A stretch of DNA of 64,000 nt from Pseudobdellovibrionaceae bacterium (GTDB taxonomy: Bacteria > Bdellovibrionota > Bdellovibrionia > Bdellovibrionales > UBA1609), in assembly GCA_023898385.1 (NCBI GenBank), contig CP060220.1, forward strand, positions 2,418,001-2,482,000. The letters are read 5' to 3'. A program made the translations under genes and the position numbers. Positions 44,408 through 55,200 of the stretch are shown piece by piece. Under the pieces are notes generated by a model. It saw nothing but the letters and a program-made list of their open reading frames with translations. It was not told the DNA's origin and did no database searches. Position 1 is the stretch's first letter. Each line of letters starts with the position of its first letter.

Positions 44408-45445
44408 CTAAAGATTGGCTTTCACTTCAGCTAACTCATTAATAAAGTCGACGGGACTGTGGGCTTTACCTTTTTCATTACAAGACATGCCGGGGCAATG
44501 GTCACAGTGATTGTAGGCTTTGCCGTTGGGTGTGTCTTCTAAATCACGAAACTTTATGTTTCTCCATTTTTCGGCGATTTTTGAGTTCCAAAGTGTTTGA
44601 AAGTCATCCTTGGCTAAATTACCCAACGGCTCACGCACCTCAATGCAAGACAATAGATCGCCGTAGGCGGTCACGGCACATTTTCCCTTGGCTGCGTTAC
44701 ATACGTATTCTTCAAACTGATTGGCAAAGCCTTTTGGCTTACTGTTTGGCCAACGTCTGGCGCGTTCCAAATAAAATTCCCTCAATTGATCTTTTGTTGC
44801 GCGCAACAACGTGGGCTCAAGGTCGCCGTCAAATTTTGATGTCACCACAGGGTCTACTTTTGCATCAAGACCTCGCTCCACACACCATTCATAAAGCTCG
44901 AAAACCGTGTGAGCATTTTTGCTCGTAAGCAAACAATTCACATAGGATTCAATACCGGCGTCTTTACAAAATTCAATGGCTCGCTTTGTTTTTTCACATG
45001 AACCCTTAACCCTGGTGAGATCATCATGGATTTCTGGATCTAAGCTATAAAGACTAAAGGTTAAGGCGGAAAATCCCACATCCTTTAACCTTTGAGCTAC
45101 GCCTTCCGATCGGATTAACAAGCCATTTGTAATCATCGACAGATGAAACCCCAAACTCCCGGCCCTCTCGGCGATAGACCAAAAATGTGGATTTAGCATG
45201 GCTTCGCCGCCCATCAGGATTAAGTATAAAGTGCCAGCCTCTCTCAGCTGATCAAGAATTCTAAACCATTGGTCTTGACTTAAAATTCTCTCTGGGTCGT
45301 CTTTGAACGAGGGTATATAACAATGACGACAGCGTTCATTGCACCTGTTTGTTAGCTCCAAAGAAGCCTGTAGAGGTATAAACTCCTTGGCACTTTTTGC
45401 TAACCACTGATCCAGTAGGCTCCCTTTTTCACTGGCTACCGCCAT
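44408..45445 (-). CDS. Radical SAM enzyme with SPASM domain (RiPP maturase)
   Basis: 345 residues. The 4Fe-4S site is CX3CX2C: LTNRCNERCRHCYIP (Cys35, 39, 42), followed by LILMGGEAMLNPHF with the GGE SAM-binding motif. The C-terminal SPASM domain holds further cluster cysteines at about 249, 256, 267, 314, 317 and 322 (CNAAKGKCAVTAYGDLLSC, HCDHCPGMSC). Such enzymes cross-link or epimerise peptide substrates. The start overlaps the PqqD-like gene by 10 bp; that partner should deliver the leader peptide. Likely substrate is the precursor at 46646-46816. Confidence 0.92.
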   Translation of the reverse strand: MAVASEKGSLLDQWLAKSAKEFIPLQASLELTNRCNERCRHCYIPSFKDDPERILSQDQWFRILDQLREAGTLYLILMGGEAMLNPHFWSIAERAGSLGFHLSMITNGLLIRSEGVAQRLKDVGFSALTFSLYSLDPEIHDDLTRVKGSCEKTKRAIEFCKDAGIESYVNCLLTSKNAHTVFELYEWCVERGLDAKVDPVVTSKFDGDLEPTLLRATKDQLREFYLERARRWPNSKPKGFANQFEEYVCNAAKGKCAVTAYGDLLSCIEVREPLGNLAKDDFQTLWNSKIAEKWRNIKFRDLEDTPNGKAYNHCDHCPGMSCNEKGKAHSPVDFINELAEVKANL

Positions 45446-45711
45446 TCAACAAGCCCTTCAGCGCTAAGTGTTTCTACAAACGGCACAAGATCTTTTTTGA
45501 ATTCTTCAGCATCGACTTCAAATTCAGAGCAAAACTCAACGGCCAATTGCTTAAGCGTGGTTGGACTCTCTAAGGCCATCCAAATCCACGATCCAACCTC
45601 ATTTAACTCATGAGCCCGCCGTCTTGCGGGATTCAGTAGCACCACCGATCCATCAAGTTCTTGCCAGGGTACTTTTGATCTGCGTAGGACCGAGTTTTCT
45701 TCAAATTTCAT
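45436..45711 (-). CDS. PqqD-like RiPP recognition element protein
   Basis: 91 residues, matching the PqqD fold throughout: SVVLLNPARRRAHELNEVG followed by SWIWMALESPTTLKQLA and a C-terminal helix-rich part ending LVPFVETLSAEGLVEW. Free-standing PqqD-like proteins bind the leader of a precursor peptide and present it to the modifying enzyme. It lies between the HprK-related kinase and the radical SAM enzyme, overlapping both (11 and 10 bp). This matches the gene pairing catalogued as the HPr-rel-A system. Confidence 0.88.
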   Translation of the reverse strand: MKFEENSVLRRSKVPWQELDGSVVLLNPARRRAHELNEVGSWIWMALESPTTLKQLAVEFCSEFEVDAEEFKKDLVPFVETLSAEGLVEWR

Positions 45712-46630
45712 TTTGAACGTCTCCGGTAAGATTGAAGTGCATGACTTTAAACTCTATGTTTTTCGTCAGATAGTTCAACAAGGTAAATAGGCGGCTCTCA
45801 TCTTGGTCATTGAAATTATCCCAGGCCAAATTTGAAAATGAACTTAGAAGCCTTGGGCGGCGATTCTCTTCTTCCATATCTGAAACAAACGTGTTTTTTG
45901 ACTGGGACAGCCAATAAATATTTCTTAAACGAAATGACTGACCAAAAAAACTGGGGTTAAAAAACTTCTGGCCCATAAAACTGGGTTGCACCCGCAAATC
46001 GCCATCAGAAAAATCAAGAATGTTCATGTCATCACCCAGGCGCTTGGCTTCGGAGAAAAATGTGGAGATCGTGGTTTTGCCTGCACCAGAGGGCCCGATA
46101 AATAGGGTCACATCATTCTGTTCTCCTACAATACCGCTTGAATGGAACAACACTTTATTTTGTACGAATAATTTAGGCGGTATAAACCACCTTAAAAAAT
46201 TGAAAAAACCATCCGGCTGTTGAGGGTCTGTCACGAGATCAATCTCAGACGAGCCTTTTATCATTGCCACAAAATCCCTTTGTGCCACCACCTGAATTTT
46301 TCCGGGCAACGTCCTTTCAAGCAAATCTGGACTTTCTTGACTGTCCCAAACAAGGCTTTCTGGATATCCCACCTGACCTGGCTCATACCAATTTACGCGG
46401 TACACAGATGAAAGGTCGTTTCCAAATGAAATCATCTTCCAAAGGTTGGGTATGTGTTCTTTTAAAAATGAATAGGCCTGCGCACTAAAACAAGTAAACT
46501 GAAAGGGAAGCCCATGGATTTCGCAGCAAAAATCTACACCGCTCTCTTGCGGCGATACCGCTCCGCCGACCAAAGCCTCCGCCAGGACGAATTTTGCCTC
46601 AAAATCGCTTGTGCTCAATGAACTCTGCAT
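45701..46630 (-). CDS. HprK-related kinase (HPr-rel-A type)
   Basis: 309 residues. A P-loop GPSGAGKTT (about 179-187) preceded by LFHSSGIV, and KRLGDDMNIL after it, are the marks of HPr kinase-like proteins. The true HprK signature and an HPr gene are absent. Related kinases in lasso-peptide clusters (paeninodin) phosphorylate the C-terminal serine of the precursor; the precursor encoded 15 bp upstream here also ends in serine. Substrate assignment is inference. The N-terminal ~150 residues are family-specific. Overlaps the PqqD-like gene. Confidence 0.87.
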   Translation of the reverse strand: MQSSLSTSDFEAKFVLAEALVGGAVSPQESGVDFCCEIHGLPFQFTCFSAQAYSFLKEHIPNLWKMISFGNDLSSVYRVNWYEPGQVGYPESLVWDSQESPDLLERTLPGKIQVVAQRDFVAMIKGSSEIDLVTDPQQPDGFFNFLRWFIPPKLFVQNKVLFHSSGIVGEQNDVTLFIGPSGAGKTTISTFFSEAKRLGDDMNILDFSDGDLRVQPSFMGQKFFNPSFFGQSFRLRNIYWLSQSKNTFVSDMEEENRRPRLLSSFSNLAWDNFNDQDESRLFTLLNYLTKNIEFKVMHFNLTGDVQNEI

Positions 46631-46645
46631 GGAAACTTCTTTCAG

Positions 46646-46816
46646 TTACGAAAGTAATTTCGACGCGTTACAATTGTCTGGCGGCCCTGCTGTGGATTTT
46701 CGTCCACCTGTGGCCATACCGTTGCACGAGGCTCCAAATGTCATCAGGTCTTCTGATTTCACTTGTGGTTTTTTGTACTTTTTCTTTTGCTTTTTATTTG
46801 AATTGGACTCGCTCAC
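46646..46816 (-). CDS. Candidate RiPP precursor peptide (56 aa)
   Basis: A short gene easily missed: GTG start at 46816 within the 3' end of the nucleotidyltransferase gene, with AAGGGGGG 5 nt upstream, and TAA at 46646-46648, 15 bp before the kinase gene. The 56-residue product has a Lys-rich leader with Tyr14-x-x-Pro17-x-Val19 (KKYKKPQVKSEDL), the motif bound by PqqD-like proteins in lasso and related RiPPs. A core beginning about FGASCNG follows, with Cys31 and Cys49, many Gly, Ser, Thr and Asn, and a C-terminal Ser56. Position amid kinase, PqqD-like and radical SAM genes supports it. Not shown to be expressed. Confidence 0.82.
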   Translation of the reverse strand: MSESNSNKKQKKKYKKPQVKSEDLMTFGASCNGMATGGRKSTAGPPDNCNASKLLS

Positions 46817-47765
46817 CTATGCCCCCCTTGGCCTTCGATAAGAACCAGTAAAAATCATACCAGAGCGCCTCTTTCAATCTACCCTTAACAAGGTGCTTCA
46901 CCATGAAGTAGTGAGCCGGGTATCGGCGAGGCGACACCAGAAATGACTCACTCACTAGTCCAGACCACCACAAATGTGGCGGCGCTAAAGGGAGATTTGT
47001 TTTAAAGAACTTCTCGCAGGCGTGTAACACTATATCTAGACTTGTAACCAGCCCGACTTCCTCACTCACTGATCTTGCCTGAGTTAGGGCATGGGTGTCT
47101 TTTGACAGTAACAAGTGAATATCGTGTAACCAAAATAACTTAATGAAGGTGTGTTGGTAAGCCAAGTGCCCACTCAGATAAACAAGATTCTCTGCAGAAT
47201 TCAATTTTGCCATATCGAGTACACTGATTTTTGCCTTTTGGTTTCTGTTACAGTTTGGCATGATTTCAAAGTGAACTTCCAGCGGAATTTCAACACCATT
47301 CTTGTTTTTCGTGTAGGTTTTTTTGTGCCTGTTGAATTGCCACTTCAGTTCATCCGCTTGCGGTGCCCAACCATTTTCTGTTAAAAGTCGATCAACAGCT
47401 TGGTGTTGCTCCGCCTCAACATATATGTCGATATCAGAAATAGCACGGGCTCCCGAGTCCTCATACAGACTCTCAAGCATAGCTATGCCCTTAATCGGTG
47501 CCGTTTCGATACCTCGACTTGCGAACCTATTTTTTAAGCTCAGCCAATTCTCCAAAAATATCTGATTTTTCAACCACTGATTGAGCCACTCCGTTTTAAG
47601 CGTTTGAACACTATTGACTCCAAATTTTTTTCGCCCATATGAATATAGCCAGCCTGCCAAGCGATGATCTGAGATCACCCATTCATTAGTTTGAAGCAGT
47701 TGTGCCAATCCAACTTCAGAACTTGGATAAAACAACTCTTTTAGGGTAAGTGAACTCCTACTCAT
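46794..47765 (-). CDS. Nucleotidyltransferase-fold protein (PF14907-like), RiPP operon
   Basis: 323 residues. IETAPIKGIAMLESLYEDSG followed by ARAISDIDIYVEAEQHQAV, with the DxD-type DIDIYV, is typical of the NTP_transf_5 family often found beside PqqD-like and HprK-related genes in RiPP clusters; its reaction is not established. A following HFEIMPN and HLAYQHTFIKLFWLHDIHLL are family-like too. Overlaps the permease upstream by 8 bp; its last 23 bp overlap the precursor gene. Confidence 0.82.
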   Translation of the reverse strand: MSRSSLTLKELFYPSSEVGLAQLLQTNEWVISDHRLAGWLYSYGRKKFGVNSVQTLKTEWLNQWLKNQIFLENWLSLKNRFASRGIETAPIKGIAMLESLYEDSGARAISDIDIYVEAEQHQAVDRLLTENGWAPQADELKWQFNRHKKTYTKNKNGVEIPLEVHFEIMPNCNRNQKAKISVLDMAKLNSAENLVYLSGHLAYQHTFIKLFWLHDIHLLLSKDTHALTQARSVSEEVGLVTSLDIVLHACEKFFKTNLPLAPPHLWWSGLVSESFLVSPRRYPAHYFMVKHLVKGRLKEALWYDFYWFLSKAKGGIGERVQFK

Positions 47766-48582
47766 AGTGTGTGTACACCAATTTATCGAGAATCACTTGA
47801 TTTCGGCGCCTAAACGACCATAGAAAAAAATAAAAACCCCCTACCAGAACCATACCGCCGCCAAACCCTAGAATGAATAACGAAGTTAAGTGCTCTGAAC
47901 CGGCAAAGCCCGAAAGAGAAGCCCGAGACAAATTAATTACCACTGTAAACGGTGAGAATTTTTCTAATATTGCCTCCATAGAAGTTCCAAAAACCTGAAC
48001 GGGAAAATAAACGCCGCTTAAGACGGCCAGAACGTTGGTTATGCTCAACATAAGCCCTTGACCCCTTCCAAAGTTCATTACTAGACCACAGGTCAATAAT
48101 CCCAAGCCCCAAAATAAGGGTACTGCCAGCAATTGAACAGTCCACCACCATGTCATTTGAATCACTGAAAGGTCGAATCCAAACATCAATCGCGCAATAA
48201 TCAATAAAGTAATTAATCTTACCAGATCAAATAGCAGACCTGAAAACCCCAAGATCGAATAGACTTTGGCCGGCCCCTTTTTTGAGTGAGCAATAGAAAA
48301 AAAAGTTTCATCTTGAATAGACTGCGTGACTGCATCGGTGAATCTCAATAACAGCGCTGAAGGGATCAGAAAACTTATATAACCACTAAAAACAAAAGCA
48401 AAATAAGTCTGGTAAAGAGTGCCTTCGCCCACAAAGGTTGGTGAAAACGCTTGCGATGTGAACCACATAATCCCCAGCATAATAACATCACCTAAAAATT
48501 GAAAGGCAAACTGTCTTTTGTTGGGATAGCCATACGAAAACTCTCTTTTCGCTCCTATCCAAAAAGCTTTCGTTAAGCTCAT
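47758..48582 (-). CDS. ABC-2 type permease (RiPP operon)
   Basis: 274 residues with six hydrophobic segments arranged as in ABC-2 exporters of the drug/polyketide type; an amphipathic N-terminus (KAFWIGAKREFSYGYPNKRQ) precedes the first helix. It should pair with the ATPase encoded upstream, whose 3' end it overlaps by 4 bp. The likely cargo is the modified peptide, by context. There is no peptidase C39 domain on either ABC protein, so leader removal needs another enzyme. Confidence 0.82.
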   Translation of the reverse strand: MSLTKAFWIGAKREFSYGYPNKRQFAFQFLGDVIMLGIMWFTSQAFSPTFVGEGTLYQTYFAFVFSGYISFLIPSALLLRFTDAVTQSIQDETFFSIAHSKKGPAKVYSILGFSGLLFDLVRLITLLIIARLMFGFDLSVIQMTWWWTVQLLAVPLFWGLGLLTCGLVMNFGRGQGLMLSITNVLAVLSGVYFPVQVFGTSMEAILEKFSPFTVVINLSRASLSGFAGSEHLTSLFILGFGGGMVLVGGFYFFLWSFRRRNQVILDKLVYTHYE

Positions 48583-49217
48583 AAAGGAAGTCCCTTAATT
48601 TGAAAAGTGTTTCTCTCATCCGAAAAAGGCTTGGGGCTTGATAAAAACACCACACATTCGTTGGTAGACAGATACTCATTTAAAATCACCAAAACTGATT
48701 CTTGTGTGCCGGCATCAAAACTTCGCATCGGCTCATCGAGAAATATCAGCCAGGGTCTACCGAGAACGGCAATAAAAAGCCGCAGCAACTGCCGCATGGC
48801 CGTAGAACATTCGTTCACTCTTTTTGATAAGGCTTCAGAAAAAATGGGTAGCCTAGACCAATTTTCTATGTGTCGCTGCAGCTCGGGTTTTGATATTTCA
48901 TTGATGGCTGCGAAAAATTCTACATTATCCAGGCCGGTCACCAACATGAATAAGCCCCGCTCAGTGGCGGGCACCCATCGTATATTCCCCTTAAATTTGT
49001 CAATATTTTTATGTAGGTCTATCCCGTTCACGATAACTTGGCCACTGTCGGGCTTTTGAATTCCGGAAAGTACCCTTAAAAGCGTAGTTTTTCCGATGCC
49101 GTTATTGCCATAGACATTCACCACCTGTTCGTGATTGAAATTTCCGTCTATGTTTTTTAGAACCGATTTTTGATCAAAGGCCACATTGACCCTATTAACA
49201 ATCATTTCCATGATCAC
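48579..49217 (-). CDS. ABC transporter ATP-binding protein with degenerate signature (RiPP operon)
   Basis: About 210 residues. Walker A is YGNNGIGKTTLLRVLSG and Walker B is RPWLIFLDEPMRSFD, both sound. The LSGGQ signature is replaced by CSTAMRQLLRL, though at the right place. Start is GTG at 49217 or ATG at 49211, neither with a strong ribosome binding site. It is the first gene of the RiPP operon; the C25-like giant gene ends 42 bp upstream on the same strand without a clear terminator, so they may be co-transcribed. Confidence 0.85.
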   Translation of the reverse strand: MIMEMIVNRVNVAFDQKSVLKNIDGNFNHEQVVNVYGNNGIGKTTLLRVLSGIQKPDSGQVIVNGIDLHKNIDKFKGNIRWVPATERGLFMLVTGLDNVEFFAAINEISKPELQRHIENWSRLPIFSEALSKRVNECSTAMRQLLRLFIAVLGRPWLIFLDEPMRSFDAGTQESVLVILNEYLSTNECVVFLSSPKPFSDERNTFQIKGLPL

Positions 49218-49259
49218 TATGCTAACACGGCAGAATTAAGAATTCTTGCGACCTAAGTC

Positions 49260-52200
49260 CTAAGAAATAGCTTTTCTCAATCGTCGAAGCGTTAAATTGA
49301 TAACCACTGGAATCATCAAAAAGAGCAGTTCCAACCAAGGCCAACCAGACCCCGATGATTGGCCGTCAGCCGCAAACACCTGACAACCCCCACCTTTACC
49401 ACCAGAGGCTTGGGGCGCGTTCTCCGCCACCGGCGATGCGGGGTCAACTTGGGCTGGAAAACTGGCAGAAGGAAGTCTTAACGCTGGATCACCAATTAAC
49501 AACCATGAGTTGACCACTTCGTTTGATTGCTGATTACCACCACCATGAACCTTGGCCATATTTATAATGGACCCCATGTCTCGGAGCTCACCTGTGACCA
49601 GGGTTTCATAGAACGCCTTGTGAATGGGCGTTTGTACTTCTGGTATAGTGAGAGAAGTGGATCCCCAAAAAGCGACAGCGCCGCCCTCTTTTTTGAATAT
49701 TAAAGTTTCTCCTAGGCCTCGATAGCTTCGGTTAGGATCATAATAATGGGCGTTTAGGCAGTTCATTGCCACCACAATAGGTGTATTGGTATTGCTCAAG
49801 TTATTTGCGTCAGCATTTGTGAAAACACTTGAGTCGGACCACATATCTTCAGCTCCGTGACCTATATAGTGCATTACGAGTGGACCATCACTAAAACTGT
49901 TTAAAATTTCTGTTTTAGCCTGCGCTGACGAGAGCTGTGACTTTCTGATTTTGGTCACAGCAGCCTCTGGGCGAAGACTTAATATGGTTGACTCAAGCTG
50001 ATCCGATTTGGCATCAAAATGCTCTCCACCATATTGATCTTCGTCTGAAACAATAACGATTCGGTTGCTTTGATCGGCCGCTGGTGCCCGGTCTCCACTT
50101 TCAAATGCAATAACTTTATCTGCATAAACCTGCATCTCTGCAGCACTCGTGGCGGGAATTCGCCCTACGGCAGCCCTTGGATACCCTGTCACGTCGTCTT
50201 TTACGTACCAAAAATCACTGGCATAGTCCCAATAGAGCCCCTTCACCAACTTAATTGGCACTATATTTTTAACCGATCCGCCTAAACGGCCTTTGGGGTC
50301 CACGGTTCCGTCGCCCAAGATCACCACATACTTTACAGCTGGCGACATCCAACTGGCATAAACATGATCAATGAAATCCTTAATCGCCTGGGGATTCACG
50401 TATCCCATGCCAAATTCATTGGCGATGTCTTCAACGGACGCCTTGGCGACGGCAAACCCTTGTGACCTTCTGTGCTCAATGAGTTTTTCAGCCGCAGAAA
50501 GCAACTCGTTAGTTCCGATAAAAAGTATATCTGCCTGGTGAGTATTGAGCTTCAGGTCACTGCCATTTGACATGGACAGCGAGGACGGCTCCAGCACTGC
50601 TGCCGAGGATGCAACAAAGAATTTTCGGCCGTAGTCAGTGTTGAACGATACCGTGTTCTCAGTTGAAACTTGATATTGAACGTCGGCGCCTTCTATGCGG
50701 CGAATATCTGAAAGCGTGGAAATGTCATAGACAAACAAATTGGGATCAGCAAAATGTCCTAGAGAAACCACTGATTGCGGCTCGTATACGGAAAACTCAG
50801 CCACATCAGTCTCAGCCACCCAGGCATGGGGGTAATCAAGCTTTAAATAATCGATGTCGATCACGTCGTATTGAGAACCTGTATAAGTGCCAAGGGCTTC
50901 TAATTGAATTCGGTTGATGCCTGGGACGAAATAGTGGGATTCCACTTTGAAGGTGGCTAGCACGGGTTCAATTGTAGAAAACTCGAAATCATAGGGTGTT
51001 GCAATATTATTAATCCACAATCGAACGTGGTGCTTTCCAGAAACAATCTGTCCTCCGCGTGACCCTTTAAGTAGGGCTGACACTTGAATGTCTCCAGTTT
51101 GAATAAGGTTCGGCAGATCTACATCTACGCTAAAAAATTCATCCCCTGCATTAGCTGGTGGCGCATAAAATCGATGCCACAATATGTGATCCATATCTTC
51201 CCCATAGGGCTCGTTCAAATAGGCATACAAGTCTTGTTCCACTCTCTTTGTGGCCAAGTGGCTAGGTGATGAGATCGGTGGATATGAGGTTGGATTTCCG
51301 TCTGCCGTGGAAACCCTTGCCCCCGACACGCCCGGTGTATTCACTAAAAACACATAGTTCTCAGAGCTGTCTACTCGCTCTCTATAGGGGCCAAAAAATC
51401 GGATGACATCGCCAGAATTAAAAACACCGTCCCCACTGACTATTTCAATAGGTAAAACTTGACCCATAAAATACATTTGAATTTCGTCGACGTTTGCGTT
51501 CGCAAACGGACCTGTTAACCCTAAGACTTCTAGCTCGTCATAACTGATTTCGTAGATACCCGTTTTTGAGAATCCTACTTTAATGGCGCCGCTGACAGCC
51601 CATGGGTCGACCCCTGCCACAACGGGAGGAACCCAGCTGGAAGCTCCGTTGAAGAATACGTCAAGGGTTATGGAACTTGTGAAATCAACATCATTCGCCA
51701 CTGGGTTAAACCGGATGGGTTGGACCTTAATCGGAAGATAAGTGGTGCCATTTTCAGTGTATAAATCTCCCAACGAGATATTCGAAAGAGGCAGTCGCTG
51801 ATTGTCTGCATAAGTCGCTGAATCAATACTCCATTGGGGCACCAAGTTGTTAACCACCGGGACCCATTCGGGAGCTGGCGCTACCTTCACGTTTGCGTCT
51901 AAGCGCGACACGCTATTTACAACCGAATGAGTAACCGATTGTACGCTTGGTATTTTCACTAATATTGTTCGCTCTGGTAGCGCAGGCTTGCCCGCCTCAG
52001 TGGATAAACTGTAGTGTGCAATATTCACATCGTCATAGAGCGGGTTGAGAAGGTTGATGGTTTTTAAGTACTCGGGAACGGTGATTCGAAGTCTCATTCC
52101 GCTATTGGTGGCCGCCAATAAATCCACATAGGGGGCGATTTCTTTTGACTCTGATGAGTTATCAGAATCACTGCCCGAGCTTGAATCGGCTTCATTAGAC

Positions 52201-55200
52201 GAAGTGTAAATCACTCCGACTCCCACTCCTGGCGGTGCGCCGGCACCCGCATTGGGCTGTGCATACACCGGGCCGTGGAGAGTTCGCACATTATTTGTTG
52301 AGATATCCTCAATCAAGTAATAGTAGGTCTGATCGTTCACCACATCGTGGTCGTCAAACACGTATTCTCCATGAATTGTTGTGGACAACACATTGTTTCT
52401 GATGAGCTGACTGTTAATCTGCACATAACCTGTTTCGGGGTTGTCGCTTCTGAGAACATTAAACCCTTGGTGACTCCACTCTAAGCCCGTTGACCACGCC
52501 AGACGCACCACTGAGTCAAAACCTTCGGCATCAAACGCTGTCAACTGCACAGGAGAGGCCGCAGCTGCAATGTTTATCGTGCAATTTGTGGCTGACACTT
52601 TGGTAGAAGTGACTGGATCGTCTACATCTACAAAGAAGTCACCAAACCATTGATCAAATGAAACTGTCTGTGACGCACACCCTGTAGAGCTTGCCAAAAG
52701 ATACGACTCAGATGTAGCCGGAGGAGCGTTGTCGGGGCCCCAATTCCAACCAAAATTCGATACTGTCGACGGCAAACTTCCTGTTGTATTAAACTGAATA
52801 CCTTTTACCGATGCATATGAAGTGGATAAATTTCGAAGCTGTCCGCCGTTAATTTGAGTGACCGATGTCGTACCACCGATGTTAAGGCCATTTGTGTCTA
52901 AGTCATCAATTAAGAAACCCACCAGATCAAGTGCCCCAGAAGTGGCTGAAAAAGTCCACGTGCCCGAACCGGCATTGGAAATAACAGCTTTATTGGTTGT
53001 ACTTTGTGGATAGGCATCGTTTGTGCCGGTGGTTTTAAGAGTTCCACCAGAAACTGTCAGGGTCTGGCCAGAACCTAGCTGTAATGTGCCACCTTCGTCT
53101 ACCTGGAGTGTGGCCCCATCCACTGTGATTCCAGCACTGGCTCTTAATATGGCAGAAGATTCCACTTCCAGTGTGAAGTTATTTCCACTTCCAAGTGAAA
53201 TAGCACTGGATACCACAATCGTGCTGTTCACTCGCACCGTGCCGCCGGCAGTTTTATTGAATGTGACTCCTGTCAAACTGGATGAACTTTGCAAGTCCTG
53301 ATTGGTCGCCGTGGCGCCGTCATCGCGTAACACCAATGAGTTGCCACCTTGAGTGAAGGTTCCTGTGTTGGTAAATGATCCGTAAACCTCTAGAGTTCCG
53401 CCCGTCATCGTTAGGATTCCGTTACCCATATTAAGTGATTTACAGGTCGCTGTACCTCCAGAAATTATGGGGTCGTTGGCTGTGTTGTTAATTACACAAT
53501 TGAGAGATGAATTTGGAACTCCATTGGTCCATGATCCCGCCGTAGTCCATCCAGTCCCGCCACTTCCCGTCCAGGTTGTGGTATTTCCATTGATACTTGG
53601 GGCTGATCCTAGTGTAACCGGTGGTGCCGCGGATGCATTAAAAGCATATCCTTCTGAATTGACCACATGGGTGGCGTCCACAATTTGAGCTCCCACTGTT
53701 AAACCTGCCGTGGCTAACGCATCAATGTCGTACTCCACATAAACACATCTTAATGGCGGCGTGGTCGCGTGGGCCGGCACTGAAACGCTCAGACTTGAAA
53801 ACTCCACGCGAGCCGGGTTTCCTGAAAAGGTGTCAGTTCCAATAAGCGTGCCTCCGCTGCCCGAACAGCCTGTATCATCATAAAGACGAACTGCTGACAC
53901 ATCGGCTGCGGATCCGGTGCCTGTTAGTCCTATTCGTATATAAGTGATTGTGGTGTCGTTAAAACTGCCCGCTTGTGATTGCTGAAACCCAAATCGACCC
54001 ATGTTGTAAGTTTCGCCCTGATTCACGCTGCCTGGGCTGGTCGCTTCTTGAGTCAAGTCGATGGTGTTGGTTGGCGTAGACCAGACCACATCATAAGTGG
54101 GATCAGTGGTATATGCATCTGCAGCCAAATCGCCTGAGTAACTGGTCACGGTTAACGTGCCCGCTGAGGTGCTCGTTGTAATTGCCATAGGGCTTGTAGC
54201 TGATGATCCACCCGTCTCAAAAGTCATGGTATCCCATGCATTACCGGGTACTTGCCGGTTTAATGTGAGAAGAGTTGTGCCATTAGCGACTGGGTAGGAG
54301 AATGTTCCATTTTGCATATGGTAGGTCGCATCAATGGAGGCTCCCGAGTTTACGGTTACGCCTGCTGCTCCAAGCCGACTGAATTGATAGTATTGGGCTC
54401 GCAAAGTTCCATTGATTACTACTGTCATTGCATTAGAAGTGTTTGCTGTGGTGACTGTAGCTGGATAGGCTGAAGATCCAATCAGATCAAGTTGGCCAGA
54501 AACACCTACTGTAAATGCAGACCCATTGCCCAAAACCACCGTTGCATTGGGGTCGACGATGAAAGTTCCACCATTCACATTTATATCACCAGCAACTGTT
54601 AGTGTGTTTCCACTCACCACCCTAAAAGTTCCAGCTGTGAGTGTGAAGTCGCCGCTCACAGTGAAGTCAGACTCGAGGGTGACTTCGCCGCCACTACTAT
54701 TTACTGCGAAATTTCCAGGGAATGTGGTACTCGCTGAAATACTCTGATTGGTTGAACCACTCATAGTAATTGTACCATTTGTGGCGTTTAAAAAATTGTA
54801 ACTGGAGCCAATAGAAAGAGAACCACTGACCTGAAAATTAGTCGTGCGATTGGCCCATGAAAGCGTACCGCTACTAGGGAGAGTGACGTTTAAGCAATCC
54901 CGAGCGGTGTTATTGGGAAACTGCGCGTAGGAATAACCGCCTGCACCGATTTGACAATCGGTGGATGAATCTGGCACCCCCGAAGGAGACCAGTTATTGG
55001 CCGTAGTCCATGTACCTCCGGGCGCTGGACCATATCCACCGTTCCAGATTTTTATTGCAGAGCCAGTAATTGTGGAAGTTCCTGCCGAAACCGGTGGGCC
55101 TCCTGTGGCTGACCAATCATAAGATTCACTATTAACCACATCGTCCGATCCCGAAATAGCTATCCCGACTGTGGCATCTGTAGCGGCGGCACTACTTGTC

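Noticed and set aside
46594..46851. Rightward open frames of 76-85 codons across the precursor gene
   Set aside because: They run antisense to the better-supported precursor and kinase genes and show no motifs or ribosome binding site.
43197..49217. Lasso-peptide cluster as the reading of the RiPP operon
   Set aside because: The leader motif, PqqD-like protein, kinase and nucleotidyltransferase fit, but there is no asparagine-synthetase-like cyclase or transglutaminase-like B2 peptidase gene, while a SPASM radical SAM enzyme is present.
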